Counted from the first letter of the stretch, positions 34,704 through 43,347 are shown. The stretch: 64,000 nucleotides of DNA from VAZQ01 sp034669045 (GCA_034669045.1 JAXDOD010000085.1:32808-96807), one strand, 5' to 3'. Notes: a model not told the origin generated them from the sequence alone. A program made the numbers and translations.

Positions 34704-35336
34704 TTGGAAGACACCATTCAGGAGATACACCAGATTGGTCATCGCGCGTTCGTCGGTGGCAACGACCAATACTGGGAGCAGATCGGGGAGCTTCAATACC
34801 GATTTCTCATTGAACACGGGCTGACGCCGAACGATGTGTTTTTTGATGTGGCGTGTGGCTCGTTGCGCGGCGGCACGCGATTTATCGGCTTCCTCGAACC
34901 TGGCCATTACTTTGGCATCGACCGGTATATCGAGCTGATCATCTATGGGGTTGCGAACGAACTTGGAATCGAACGATACGCAGAAAAGAAGCCGCGGTTC
35001 GTGGTTTCTGACAGCTTCGAGTTCCATAAGCTCGCCGTGCAACCGACGTTCGCCATCGCCCAATCCCTGTTCACGCATCTGACCGAACGTGACATCCTCC
35101 GCTGTCTCTCCAATCTTCGACAGGTCGCGGGCGCGGGATGCCGATTTTTCGCGACGTTTCATGAGGCAGGCGGCGCGTTTTGCAACCCGCCTGTTTCCCA
35201 CTCGTGCGATTATTTCGCGTATACTCGAGCTCAAATGGAAGAGCTGGGACTCGCGTCGGGCTGGATGCCGCGCTACCTGGGCGAGTGGAAACACCCACGA
35301 GAGCAGAAAATGATCGAATACGTCGCCGTGTCGTGA
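34704..35336 (+). CDS. Class I SAM-dependent methyltransferase-like protein
   Basis: 210 aa from TTG 34704 with AAGGA 8 nt upstream. Motif I is FFDVACGSLRGGTRFIGFL (about 46-64), next YFGIDRYIELIIYGV, then FAIAQSLFTHLTERDILRCL. These resemble methyltransferases found with glycan and polysaccharide loci. The gene and its 140-bp upstream flank have visibly lower GC and freer codon use (many A/T third positions) than neighbours, suggesting acquisition. No operon partner; the following Bug gene is 52 bp downstream. Acceptor unknown. Confidence 0.8.
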   Translation: MEDTIQEIHQIGHRAFVGGNDQYWEQIGELQYRFLIEHGLTPNDVFFDVACGSLRGGTRFIGFLEPGHYFGIDRYIELIIYGVANELGIERYAEKKPRFVVSDSFEFHKLAVQPTFAIAQSLFTHLTERDILRCLSNLRQVAGAGCRFFATFHEAGGAFCNPPVSHSCDYFAYTRAQMEELGLASGWMPRYLGEWKHPREQKMIEYVAVS

Positions 35337-35388
35337 CACTATCTCGATCGGCAGGCCGCGAAGGCAGAAGGTTCAGGCTCTCGGCATC

Positions 35389-36405
35389 ATGAAGCTCCTC
35401 ACACTCTTGGCAACTGCTCTGGCGGCTTCGATCGCCTGCGCCGCGCCCGCCGCCGCGCAGGACCCCGCAACCTTCTACAAGGGCAAGACCGTCCGGCTGG
35501 TGGTCGGCTTCACGCCGGGCGGCGGCTACGACATCTACGCCCGCGCGCTGGCCCGCCACTTCGGCCGCCACATCCCGGGCAATCCCACCGTCGTCGTGCA
35601 GAACATGCCGGGGGCCGCCAGCCTCAAGTCGGTGCAGTTCCTCACCGCCGGAGCGCCGGCCGACGGGACCTCGATCGTGACCTTCAATCCGGGCCTGCTC
35701 ACGCAGTCGCTGACCGCGCCCGACAAGGTTCCGGTCAAGTTTCTCGACTATGCCTGGATCGGAAACGTCAGCGAGGACTTCCGCGTCTGCTTCACGTGGA
35801 ACGGCACCGGCATCCGGAGCTGGAAGGATTTTCTGGCCAAGGACAAGGTCGTGTTTGGCAACACCGGCGTTGGCACCTCCGCCTATATCGACGACCGCAT
35901 GCTGATCGACCTCTTCGGCGTGAAGCTGCAGGCCGTGATGGGCTATCCCGGGAGCGCGGACAAGCGCGTCGCGATCGAGCGCGGCGAGCTCGACGGCGAC
36001 TGCGGCTCCTGGACCAGCATGCCTGAGGATTGGCTGCGCGATGACAAGGTGACGCTTCTGGTCCGGTTTTCGAGGACGCTCGTCCCTGGGATGCCGGCGA
36101 CGCTGACCTACGCGGGCGATCTGCTGACCGATCCCAAGAAGAAGCAGACCTTCCACCTGCTCACCGCCGGCGCCCTGATCGGGCGGCCTTACATCGCTCC
36201 GAAAGCCATACCGGCCGATCGGCTGGCGGCGCTGCGCAGCGCGTTCGATGCCACCATGAAGGATCGCGAATTCATCGCCGACGCCGAAAAGCAGCGCCTG
36301 CTGGTGACGCCGATGACCGGGACGGAAGTCGAAACCTATCTCAACGAACTCTATAAGACACCGCCCGACGTGATTGCGGCCGCAAAGGAAATCTCCGGCG
36401 ACTGA
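35389..36405 (+). CDS. Bug-like tripartite tricarboxylate-type substrate-binding protein
   Basis: 338 aa. Signal peptide residues 1-24 (LLATALAASIACAAPAAAQ), then YKGKTVRLVVGFTPGGGYDIYARALARH, VVQNMPGAASL, NTGVGTSAYIDDRM and the C-terminal region. It belongs to the divergent branch with GGGYDxYAR rather than the GGxxD of typical Bug proteins. Orphan with no membrane components nearby. Cysteines in VCFTW and GDCGSW could pair in the periplasm. Confidence 0.88.
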   Translation: MKLLTLLATALAASIACAAPAAAQDPATFYKGKTVRLVVGFTPGGGYDIYARALARHFGRHIPGNPTVVVQNMPGAASLKSVQFLTAGAPADGTSIVTFNPGLLTQSLTAPDKVPVKFLDYAWIGNVSEDFRVCFTWNGTGIRSWKDFLAKDKVVFGNTGVGTSAYIDDRMLIDLFGVKLQAVMGYPGSADKRVAIERGELDGDCGSWTSMPEDWLRDDKVTLLVRFSRTLVPGMPATLTYAGDLLTDPKKKQTFHLLTAGALIGRPYIAPKAIPADRLAALRSAFDATMKDREFIADAEKQRLLVTPMTGTEVETYLNELYKTPPDVIAAAKEISGD

Positions 36406-36418
36406 ATTTTACAACCCG

Positions 36419-36704
36419 ATGAGATTGTAGAGTGGGCACCAGCGCGCATCTCTGCGCGCCGTGCTCACGCGTCGTTTCCCGCCGGGACTGGAAGACGCGT
36501 GGGCAACGCGCGCTGCGCTTGCTTTTGCCCACCCTACCAGCCGGGCGCGTAGCACACATGAGATTGTAGGGTGGGCAAAGGCGCGCATCTCTGCGCGCCG
36601 TGCCCACGCGTCGTTTCCCCGCCGGGACTGGAAGACGCGCGGGCAACGCGCGCTGCGCTCGCTTTTGCCCACGCTGCCATCCGGGCGCCTACCGCATGAG
36701 ATTA
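36419..36704. repeat. Tandem 139-bp direct repeat, two full copies and the head of a third
   Basis: ATGAGATTGTAG starts at 36419 and again at 36558 (period 139). ATGAGATTA begins a third, cut-off copy at 36696. Each unit contains GTAG(A/G)GTGGGCA, CGCGCATCTCTGCGCGCCGTGC, and CGCCGGGACTGGAAGACGCG, and ends in TTTTGCCCAC. Much of each unit is self-complementary. This type of GTAGGGTGGGCAAAGGCGC element is dispersed in Bradyrhizobium-like genomes. It fills the 472-bp gap before the coiled-coil gene. Confidence 0.85.
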
Positions 36705-36877
36705 CGACGTGTTTGCCGCGGCGCTTGCGGCGCTACTCGAATTTTTCGACGGCGCTTGCATGCGGCGCAGTAATTCCCTTGCACCGGCGCCGTGACTATT
36801 GCTAGCCTGCGCGAACCGTAAGTGTTCAGGTCATCTGGGACTGCCAGTTGAATGACCTGGTTACGGGGGCGTGAGTC

Positions 36878-37798
36878 ATGAGTGATCCGATCGTTTTCAT
36901 CGGGATCGGTTTTCTGATTGCTGTTGTGTTTTTCGTTTGCGCCAGGCCATTTGCGCGTTCGCGCGTGGGGCGCCGAGCCATGCAGCGCCTTGAATCGGCC
37001 GCGCCAACGATGATGGCCGGGATCGGGGCCGACATGGACCAGCTTCATGCCCAGATCGCGGTTGCGACGCGGCGGCTCGAAATCAGCGTCGAGCACATGA
37101 AGCACAAGACCACCAGCCAGCTCGGCGAGATCGCGAGGTCCAGCGAGATCATCGGCCGCCTCAAGGTCGAGGTCGCCGACCGCAACGCAGTGGTCGCGTC
37201 GCTGCAATCCAAGCAGCAGGCGCTCGGCACCCTGCTGCGTACCGCCGACGCGGAGCTCAAGGTCAAGACCGAGGCGCTTCGGGAGCTCGAGCAGGCGCTG
37301 TCCGACCGCAAGGCGCAGCTTGCCAAGTTCATGACCGAGTACCGCGTGCATCCCGACCTCGCCAAGGCGCAAGCGCGCCACCTCGAAGAGATGACGCAGC
37401 TCAAGGCCGCCAAGGCCGACGTCGAAGCGCAACTCGATCAATCGCAGGACGAGTGCGCACGGTTGCAGAACGAACTCGCCGTCATCGGCAAGCAGGTCGA
37501 AACCACCTGGGCCACGGAGCGCATGGCGAATGCCGTGCTGCGCGAACGCATCAACGACGTCGCCACCGAGGTGGTGCGTGTCGCGGTCGCGCTCGAGGGT
37601 CTGAGCTCGCCGGTCGATGCTTTGGTCGCCGGGAAGGTCGCGAGCATGCAGGCCGAGGCGGGCGCGGGCTTGGTGCCCGACGACGAGGGGCAGTATCCGT
37701 TATCCGCGATCGCGGGCCACGGCGACGCATCGAAGGCCACGCTCGTGCATCGTATCCGCGCGCTGCGCAAGCGCACCGCGCCGCCCGCGACGGCCTGA
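36878..37798 (+). CDS. Membrane-anchored coiled-coil protein of unknown function
   Basis: 306 aa. One N-terminal transmembrane segment (FIGIGFLIAVVFFVCA, about 7-22), then a short basic stretch, then long heptad-rich helices from about residue 50 to 235 (Leu/Ala/Glu/Lys/Arg rich, e.g. LRELEQALSDRKAQLAKF and EAQLDQSQDECARLQNEL). The C-terminus is basic (RIRALRKRTAPP). Predicted topology: short periplasmic N-terminus, cytosolic coiled coil. No family recognised. Directly precedes mipZ (102 bp apart, same strand), so a role in positioning or envelope organisation is a hypothesis only. Confidence 0.82.
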   Translation: MSDPIVFIGIGFLIAVVFFVCARPFARSRVGRRAMQRLESAAPTMMAGIGADMDQLHAQIAVATRRLEISVEHMKHKTTSQLGEIARSSEIIGRLKVEVADRNAVVASLQSKQQALGTLLRTADAELKVKTEALRELEQALSDRKAQLAKFMTEYRVHPDLAKAQARHLEEMTQLKAAKADVEAQLDQSQDECARLQNELAVIGKQVETTWATERMANAVLRERINDVATEVVRVAVALEGLSSPVDALVAGKVASMQAEAGAGLVPDDEGQYPLSAIAGHGDASKATLVHRIRALRKRTAPPATA

Positions 37799-37900
37799 GC
37801 CGGGGACCGCCCGATGAGCTAGTCGGTCACGATCGAAGGCGCGCCCGGCCCGGGGGCCGGGCCATCGTCGTTGCATAGGCGTCCGGGGTGGGTAGGCGTC

Positions 37901-38824
37901 ATGTTGGTGCAGGCAGGTCCGAGACGGTCTGTTTCCGCGCGGGTCATCGTGGTCGGCAACGAAAAGGGAGGCACGGGCAAGTCGACGATCGCCATGCATC
38001 TGGCCATTGCGCTGACCAACCTGGGCCAACGCGTGGCGACCATCGATCTCGATTCACGGCAAAAATCATTCACCCACTACGTTGAACACCGGCGCGCCTG
38101 GGCAAAGCGCTGCGGCATTCTTCTGCGGTGCCCGGAGCATTTCTGCGTGGCGCTCGGCTCCACCCGCAAGCTCGACGAGAACGAGGCGATCGAGTTCACC
38201 GGGCTGGTCGACGCCATTGCGACGGTCGAGCAGACCCATGACTTCATCGTCATCGACACGGCGGGCACCGACCATCATCTCAACCGGCTCGCGCATTCGC
38301 TGGCCGACACGCTGATCACGCCGCTCAACGACAGCTACATCGACCTCGACGTGTTCGGCACTGTCGATCCGGCGACCTTTTGCGTGACCGGCGAAAGCCA
38401 CTACGCCCATATGGTGCGCGAGGCGCGGCTGCAGCGGCGGCTGGTCGACGGGGCGCGGATGGACTGGGTGGTCATGCGCAACCGGCTGTCCATGCTCGGA
38501 TCCCGCAACAAGGAGCGGATCGCCAAGGGACTGGGAGAGCTTGCCATGCGGATCGGCTTCCGCATCGCCGAGGGGCTCGCCGAGCGCGTGGTCTACCGCG
38601 AGTTCTTCCTGCGCGGGCTGACTGCGCTCGACGACCTCGACGAGAAGACCCTGGGCACGCGGCCGAGCCTGTCACACGTCGCGGCGCGGCAGGAGGTCAT
38701 GAGCCTGATGGAGACGCTGCGGCTGCCGCTCGACGAGCGCGGACGCGAGCGCGCGGCGGCGCAGGCGGAATGGCTGGCAGCGCGCGACACGCCGCTCGAA
38801 ATGTCGGACATCTTTGCGGACTAA
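37901..38824 (+). CDS. mipZ: MipZ/ParA-family ATPase (division-plane positioning)
   Basis: 307 aa from ATG 37901 (GGGTGGGTAGG upstream). Deviant Walker A GNEKGGTGKST at residues 20-30, Walker A' Asp in ATIDLDSRQKSF, Walker B FIVIDTAGTD, and the MipZ-like NDSYIDLDVFG and NRLSMLGSRNKERI blocks. In Caulobacter MipZ forms gradients from ParB-bound poles and inhibits FtsZ, placing the division site at mid-cell. Length is close to known MipZ. It is preceded by a membrane-anchored coiled-coil protein. Confidence 0.88.
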   Translation: MLVQAGPRRSVSARVIVVGNEKGGTGKSTIAMHLAIALTNLGQRVATIDLDSRQKSFTHYVEHRRAWAKRCGILLRCPEHFCVALGSTRKLDENEAIEFTGLVDAIATVEQTHDFIVIDTAGTDHHLNRLAHSLADTLITPLNDSYIDLDVFGTVDPATFCVTGESHYAHMVREARLQRRLVDGARMDWVVMRNRLSMLGSRNKERIAKGLGELAMRIGFRIAEGLAERVVYREFFLRGLTALDDLDEKTLGTRPSLSHVAARQEVMSLMETLRLPLDERGRERAAAQAEWLAARDTPLEMSDIFAD

Positions 38825-38902
38825 GTCCGATCGGGGCGGCGCGCACGTCGCGGTGGCGTTGTCCAAGACGGATGCCGGCAACGGTCCGCGGCGTCGATCG
38901 TC

Positions 38903-39088
38903 TCAATGGCGTCGCACCGGCGCCTGCTCGTCGGACACCAGCACCGTGATCGGGAAGGGCTCCATCGTCATGCCCTTGTGCAGGTCCGCAAGCACCGGCG
39001 CGCGGCCGCCAACCGAAATGGCCAGCAGGACCAGGGCCGCCATGACGCCGATCACTGCGATCCCGGTGACGTTGAAATCCCTGGTCAT
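38903..39088 (-). CDS. Small single-pass membrane protein
   Basis: 61 aa with an N-terminal hydrophobic helix (GIAVIGVMAALVLLAISV, about 9-26) and a short polar tail. A strong GAGGGAG ribosome site precedes the ATG at 39088 by 9 nt, which supports it being a gene despite its size. It converges on mipZ. No family recognised. Confidence 0.6.
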   Translation of the reverse strand: MTRDFNVTGIAVIGVMAALVLLAISVGGRAPVLADLHKGMTMEPFPITVLVSDEQAPVRRH

Positions 39089-39231
39089 GACTGTTTCTCC
39101 CTCGGTTCGACGGTGGTCCGGCCCGTCCTCGATCAGAGGGATAGGCGGCCGGCGCCCGCGCCGATGTGATGGCCATCACAAAAAGGTCGATCCAGGCGGG
39201 CGCTTGCCGGGAGCGAGGATCAATTTCCATT

Positions 39232-39486
39232 CACAAGCGCCAATGGCGGCGATCCCTGGAGGTCGAGGCCGCGCCGCTGGCGGACATGCCGATTGATGCG
39301 ATTGAGACTGTGCACGTGTACGACGTAGTGCAGTTTCTATGGCTCAAGACACCTGAAACCGCGTCGCGCTTGCGCGGCAGATTGGAGCGCCTGTTTGCGT
39401 TCGCCAAATCGCCGAAAGGTTATCGTCGCACGGATCAGCCGAACCCGGCGCTGTTCGAGGACATGCGTGAAGGGCTGGGCGCGGCG
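39232..39486 (+). pseudogene. P4-type tyrosine integrase remnant (core-binding domain only)
   Basis: About 85 codons match the central SAM-like/core-binding segment of P4-family integrases: QWRRSLEVEAAPLADMPIDAI, a segment with KTPETASRLRGRLERLFAFAK, and a GYRRTDQPNPA piece. No catalytic R-H-R-Y domain follows; the frame runs into the DUF4236 gene's end. It is a decayed integrase, evidence of a former island near tRNA-Ser. Confidence 0.75.
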
Positions 39487-39530
39487 GCGGGCGTTATTTC
39501 CGATGCACTTTATTGTGCTGCGGCGATATG

Positions 39531-40985
39531 TCAGTTTGAGCGGGTTGCTTTCGGTCGCGGCCGAGGCATTGGCACAAAATCTTGAGTTGGGTTGGTTTCG
39601 CGCTGGCGCTCTGAATTTAGCGGTGGAGTGATAACCAGCGGTGGGGGTAATGGAGCCTCAGTGCGGGCGGCCTTTTCTTTGGGTGCGGATTTTGGCACCG
39701 GCTGTATTTTTTGGATTGAGGGTGCAGTCACCGGGGCGGGTGCAACTGGCAGGGTGGAGCGCATCAAATGTTCAGGGATTTGGATATGTGCCGCACTCAC
39801 GTAGCCAATCGCTAGGAGGCTTGCTGAAAAACAGAACCAAAAGAAAATTGATAACCCAAGTTTAGCTCGCTTGAATGATTTGACCGATTTGGATGCGGCA
39901 AGCGATGGTCCAAGATCACGTAGAATTTCCAATACTTTTGCGAGCCGGTCGCCGCCGGAAGGATTAGAACAATGAAGCATTCCGTTTAGTCCGCCCGGCG
40001 ACTCGAAGGCCATTTCCCCATAGAGGCAGATTGGCAACTGTCTATTAGAACCAAATCGACGATCCGGCCCACCCTTCTTATTTAGATACTGCCAAGTTTG
40101 ACCGACTACGGTCGTATCCCGTGGAGCGCTTTCATCTTCAATAAAGCGGGTTTGACGCCACGAAATTGAAAAGTCGGGATAGCTCAGTGCGGTGACGGCA
40201 TTTGATTTGATGACCAACATTGCGTCGGGCAAAAAATATAGTTCCTCTGCACCAATCGTGATACACGGAAAAGATAGGCTGCCACGGATGCAGCTTGGCC
40301 GCTTTGCCCGCGGATAAATCCGTTGACGCTTTATCAGTGCGCTCGCCCCGGCGTTTCGCTTCCAATCGGAGGTGCCTCCTTTTGCACTGATAAGCCAAAT
40401 GAAAGCGCACTGTTTCAAGTCTGCAAATGCTTGCGATATCGCGTCCGCGATTTGGCTCGCTGTGTCGTCTAACGAATATTGAATGTGAACAGAGCGACGA
40501 TAACGGTCTAAAAAGACCGCCCACGGCACAAAGACCGTCGTGTGGAGCGCGGCAAGACCAATCAATAGTTGATTGCCTGAAACCAGTGCGCCAAGTGCAA
40601 GGCATATCGACGCGACCAGAGCACCGGGTGCAAAGCGAAAGCGCCGCTGTGCTGAGTTTAGGATTGGCGCAAGTTCACTCGTCGAAAGTTGATTGATTTG
40701 CTCGACCGGAGCGCTTTGAATGAGGGGTAGCGCAGATTCACAGGAGGCGGGTTTGACGAACCGCGGGCTTGCTTCCGGCTTGGGGAGTGATGGTTGTTGG
40801 GAATGCGGCGAATATTCGGTCCAAGACAGTCCGGTGCCGGGTATGCCCGCGGTCACACGCGTTCCCTTTGGGCCAACTGTGTACCGCAGACCTCTTGGCC
40901 CCACGGACACGGACGCGCCGCTCTTACTCAGATTGACCCGGAAACCGGGAAAGAGTTGCACTGATTTGCGGAACCGAAATCCCAT
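39531..40985 (-). CDS. DUF4236-domain protein
   Basis: 484 aa from ATG 40985 (MGFRFRKSVQLFPGF). The N-terminal 55 residues are a clear DUF4236: FRVNLSKSGASVSVG, GPKGTRVTAGIPGTGLSW. Two hydrophobic pairs lie near residues 110-150 (ALVASICLALGALVSGN; LIGLAALHTTVFVPWAVF) and another near 370-390 (LGLSIFFWFCFSASLLAIGYV), then a Pro-rich tail. Lower GC and different codon use than neighbours, in keeping with a transferred gene. Function unknown. No strong ribosome site. Confidence 0.78.
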   Translation of the reverse strand: MGFRFRKSVQLFPGFRVNLSKSGASVSVGPRGLRYTVGPKGTRVTAGIPGTGLSWTEYSPHSQQPSLPKPEASPRFVKPASCESALPLIQSAPVEQINQLSTSELAPILNSAQRRFRFAPGALVASICLALGALVSGNQLLIGLAALHTTVFVPWAVFLDRYRRSVHIQYSLDDTASQIADAISQAFADLKQCAFIWLISAKGGTSDWKRNAGASALIKRQRIYPRAKRPSCIRGSLSFPCITIGAEELYFLPDAMLVIKSNAVTALSYPDFSISWRQTRFIEDESAPRDTTVVGQTWQYLNKKGGPDRRFGSNRQLPICLYGEMAFESPGGLNGMLHCSNPSGGDRLAKVLEILRDLGPSLAASKSVKSFKRAKLGLSIFFWFCFSASLLAIGYVSAAHIQIPEHLMRSTLPVAPAPVTAPSIQKIQPVPKSAPKEKAARTEAPLPPPLVITPPLNSERQRETNPTQDFVPMPRPRPKATRSN

Positions 40986-41147
40986 CGCCAAAACTCGACT
41001 GTTGGGCGGCAGGATATTAGCAACACAACTCTACATTACGATACCCATATTGATGGGCCAGGGATTTCGCTTTCGTCAGCGGATTTGATACTGGATTGAC
41101 TACTGAAGGAGCTCGAAATGAAAGAAACGCCCATTTCATAGGCATTT

Positions 41148-41239
41148 TGGCGGAAGGGGTGGGATTCGAACCCACGAGGGAGCGTGAACCCCCTGCCGGT
41201 TTTCAAGACCGGTGCCTTAAACCGCTCGGCCACCCTTCC
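41148..41239 (-). tRNA. tRNA-Ser (anticodon UGA)
   Basis: Read on the minus strand: acceptor GGAAGGG at 41239-41233, D-arm, anticodon loop CTTGAAA with TGA at 41205-41203, a long variable arm typical of serine tRNAs, T-arm GGTTCGAATCC, CCCTTCC, G discriminator and encoded CCA (41150-41148). 92 nt. Its 3' end faces the DUF4236/integrase remnant region. Confidence 0.96.
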
Positions 41240-42008
41240 AAACAATGAAATCAATGAGCTGCGAAAGCGCCGCCGTGACGTCCGAAGCCAGGCGGGCTCT
41301 GCATGCCCAGGCGCCGGCTGATCGTCAAGCTGTCGACCCGGTCGCAAAGACCAGGCATCGGCAGCCCGCCTGCCCAGCCCGTGCCGGAGGTTTTTTCAAT
41401 CGCTTGAGTGCCGATGCGGGTTCCGTACGGCCGGCGCTGGCCGTGTGCCGCGTCGTGAAAGACAAGCGCGGGGGCAGGCCCCAGCGTTCGAAACCGACAC
41501 ACGGTCGAGGCGCGCTGGCAGCGGTCTACGCGCGACCGAGGTCTTCGTGCTCGCCCGTCAAAGTTTCGATCCGCTGAAGGTACTTACCGAGAGCGAGCCG
41601 ATGATCGTGAGCAGCGCCATTGCGGGCACGCTCCGCCACTTCGAGCCGCCTGAGGCGGCGGAGCTTGGCCCTGCGAAGGTGCCGGATCCGTATTTGTCTC
41701 AACCACTCCATACGCGCTTCCTCCCACCTGCCCGCCGTCTTGAGCAACCTTCGCCCGCGGCGTTACTAGGCACGGCAGCATAATTCCACCGTCCGTTAGC
41801 GTACGCAAGCTGGCTTCTGGCGGGTTCCGGCTGCAACACAGCCGGAAAACGCCTTACGTCACGTTTGCTATGTTTCCGGGCTTTATGGATAGCGGCGGCG
41901 TTCTCGTCAGCGCGGTCGCGGCAGCCTCCGTGCGACCGACGGATATACAAGCCAGGCTCTGCGGCGCATAATATTCGTCCTTTCGGGGCGCGGACGCGAG
42001 GCATGCGC
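41240..42008. other. Gene-poor stretch upstream of tRNA-Ser
   Basis: 769 bp with no recognised gene except the weak small ORF at 41526-41712. Open frames here are short, lack ribosome sites and look like shadow frames. No palindromic repeat or RNA gene was seen. Confidence 0.5.
41526..41712 (-). CDS. Very small basic protein, doubtful
   Basis: 61 codons from ATG 41712, preceded by GGAGGAAG at a good distance (7 nt). The product is rich in Arg, Leu and His (QIRIRHLRRAKLRRLRRL). No similarity recognised. The ribosome site is the only real support; it may be a relic of the island region. Confidence 0.3.
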
Positions 42009-42260
42009 ATGAGTGAACTCTCACGGGATGACGTTGTTGCGATCGTGGGCCCGATCGGGGATGCGGCCACGGCGGAAATCATCGCCACGGGCATCAGCAA
42101 GGATGAACTGGTCGCTGCCCGCGATCGGGTCGCGCGCGACCGCAAGGCTCACGACCCCGGGCCTGCGCTCGAGCCGGGGCCTTTTGCCAAGGTCATCACC
42201 ATCCTCGAACGGTTGCACAAAGGCGGCCTGCTGGGCGAGGCTGGCTCGACTTTGACTTAA
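42009..42260 (+). CDS. Small hypothetical protein
   Basis: 83 aa (MSELSRDDVVAIVGPIGD); ATG 42003 is an alternative. Acidic and helical, no membrane segment or signal. The middle, LVAARDRVARDRKAHD, and end, KVITILERLHKGGLL, are amphipathic. No family recognised with confidence. It stands alone, 130 bp before rlpA. Confidence 0.6.
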   Translation: MSELSRDDVVAIVGPIGDAATAEIIATGISKDELVAARDRVARDRKAHDPGPALEPGPFAKVITILERLHKGGLLGEAGSTLT

Positions 42261-42390
42261 AGGCCGCATTTTTTGCCTCGGGCTGTAAACGAGGCCGGCG
42301 CAACATACCGTTTACCAATCAGCCGCGCCGGTCCGGAACGGCCCCATTCCAGCCGCGATCGAAGGGCGTTATTGTGGAGCCGGGGGTTGG

Positions 42391-43347
42391 GTGCGGTTGC
42401 GGGGTGTTATGGGTCGGGGTCGGGGGCAGCGTCTTTGCCGCATTGCGCGCGTCTGCGCGCTCGCCGTCGTCGCGGGGACTCTCGCGGCCTGCTCGTCGGC
42501 AAACAAGTTCGGCGCCAAATCCCAGTACAGCAAGCGCGTGGTCGAGGAGGGTGAGCCGGTGCCCAAGGGCGGCGGCTCCTACAAGGTCGGCCAGCCCTAT
42601 CAGCTTCGCGGCAAGACCTATTACCCCAACGAAAATCCCAATTATCGGGCCGAGGGCATCGCCTCCTGGTACGGACCCGATTTCCACGGCCGCCAGACCG
42701 CCAATGGCGAGACCTATGACATGCACGGCATCTCGGCGGCGCACACGACCATGCCGATCCCGAGCTATGCGCGCGTGACCAACCTGGATAACGGCCGCTC
42801 CATCATCGTGCGGGTGAACGATCGCGGTCCCTACGTGGGCAACCGCCTCATCGACCTTTCGATCGGCACCGCCAAGGCGCTCGATTTTTATTCGAAGGGT
42901 TTGGCGCGGGTGCGAGTCGAGTATGTGGGTCGTGCCCCGCTCGACGGCAGCGACGACAAAATGCTGCTGGCGACCCTCCGGGAGGGCGGCCCGGCGCCGG
43001 CACCGTCGCGGGTCATGATCGCCTCGGCGAAACCGTTCCTGCCGCAACCGCCCGAGGAGGGACCAGGACGCGATCGGGCCGGTGTGGCGTTACCTGCGGA
43101 GCGGCCGTTCACGCTCGGCAGCCAGGCGCAAGGCTTGGCCGCGCAGCAACGGGCGGCCCAGCCGCCCCTGGCGGAGCGCAGCAAGCCGAACGCCTCGGCC
43201 AAGCTGCCCGATGCGGCCGCCCGAGAGCCGTCCCCCGTACTCGCCCGGGGGCAGGCGGCGCAACCCGGCGTGGGCTTCACGGCCTCGCCGAGCCAAGGAC
43301 CGGCACAAGGATCGCTCGGCCTGATGAGCGGGCGCGGCCTCTATTGA
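42391..43347 (+). CDS. rlpA: RlpA-family septal ring lytic transglycosylase lipoprotein
   Basis: 318 aa from GTG 42391 (or ATG 42409). Lipobox VAGTLAAC at about residues 27-34 predicts an outer-membrane lipoprotein. The double-psi beta-barrel is intact: GIASWYGPDFHGRQTANGETYDMHG, HTTMPIPSYARVTNLDNGRS, VRVNDRGPYVGNRLIDLS. RlpA cleaves naked glycan strands at division septa. The C-terminal 150 residues are Pro/Ala/Gln-rich without a recognisable SPOR domain, unlike many RlpA. Followed by a D,D-carboxypeptidase gene on the same strand. Confidence 0.92.
   Translation: MRLRGVMGRGRGQRLCRIARVCALAVVAGTLAACSSANKFGAKSQYSKRVVEEGEPVPKGGGSYKVGQPYQLRGKTYYPNENPNYRAEGIASWYGPDFHGRQTANGETYDMHGISAAHTTMPIPSYARVTNLDNGRSIIVRVNDRGPYVGNRLIDLSIGTAKALDFYSKGLARVRVEYVGRAPLDGSDDKMLLATLREGGPAPAPSRVMIASAKPFLPQPPEEGPGRDRAGVALPAERPFTLGSQAQGLAAQQRAAQPPLAERSKPNASAKLPDAAAREPSPVLARGQAAQPGVGFTASPSQGPAQGSLGLMSGRGLY

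Noticed and set aside
39100..39300. attR copy of the tRNA-Ser 3' end
   Set aside because: Only a 6-base match (TGGCGG) was found; too short to support an attachment site.
41251..41502. 83-codon minus-strand ORF upstream of tRNA-Ser
   Set aside because: No ribosome site, no domain, and composition like a shadow frame.
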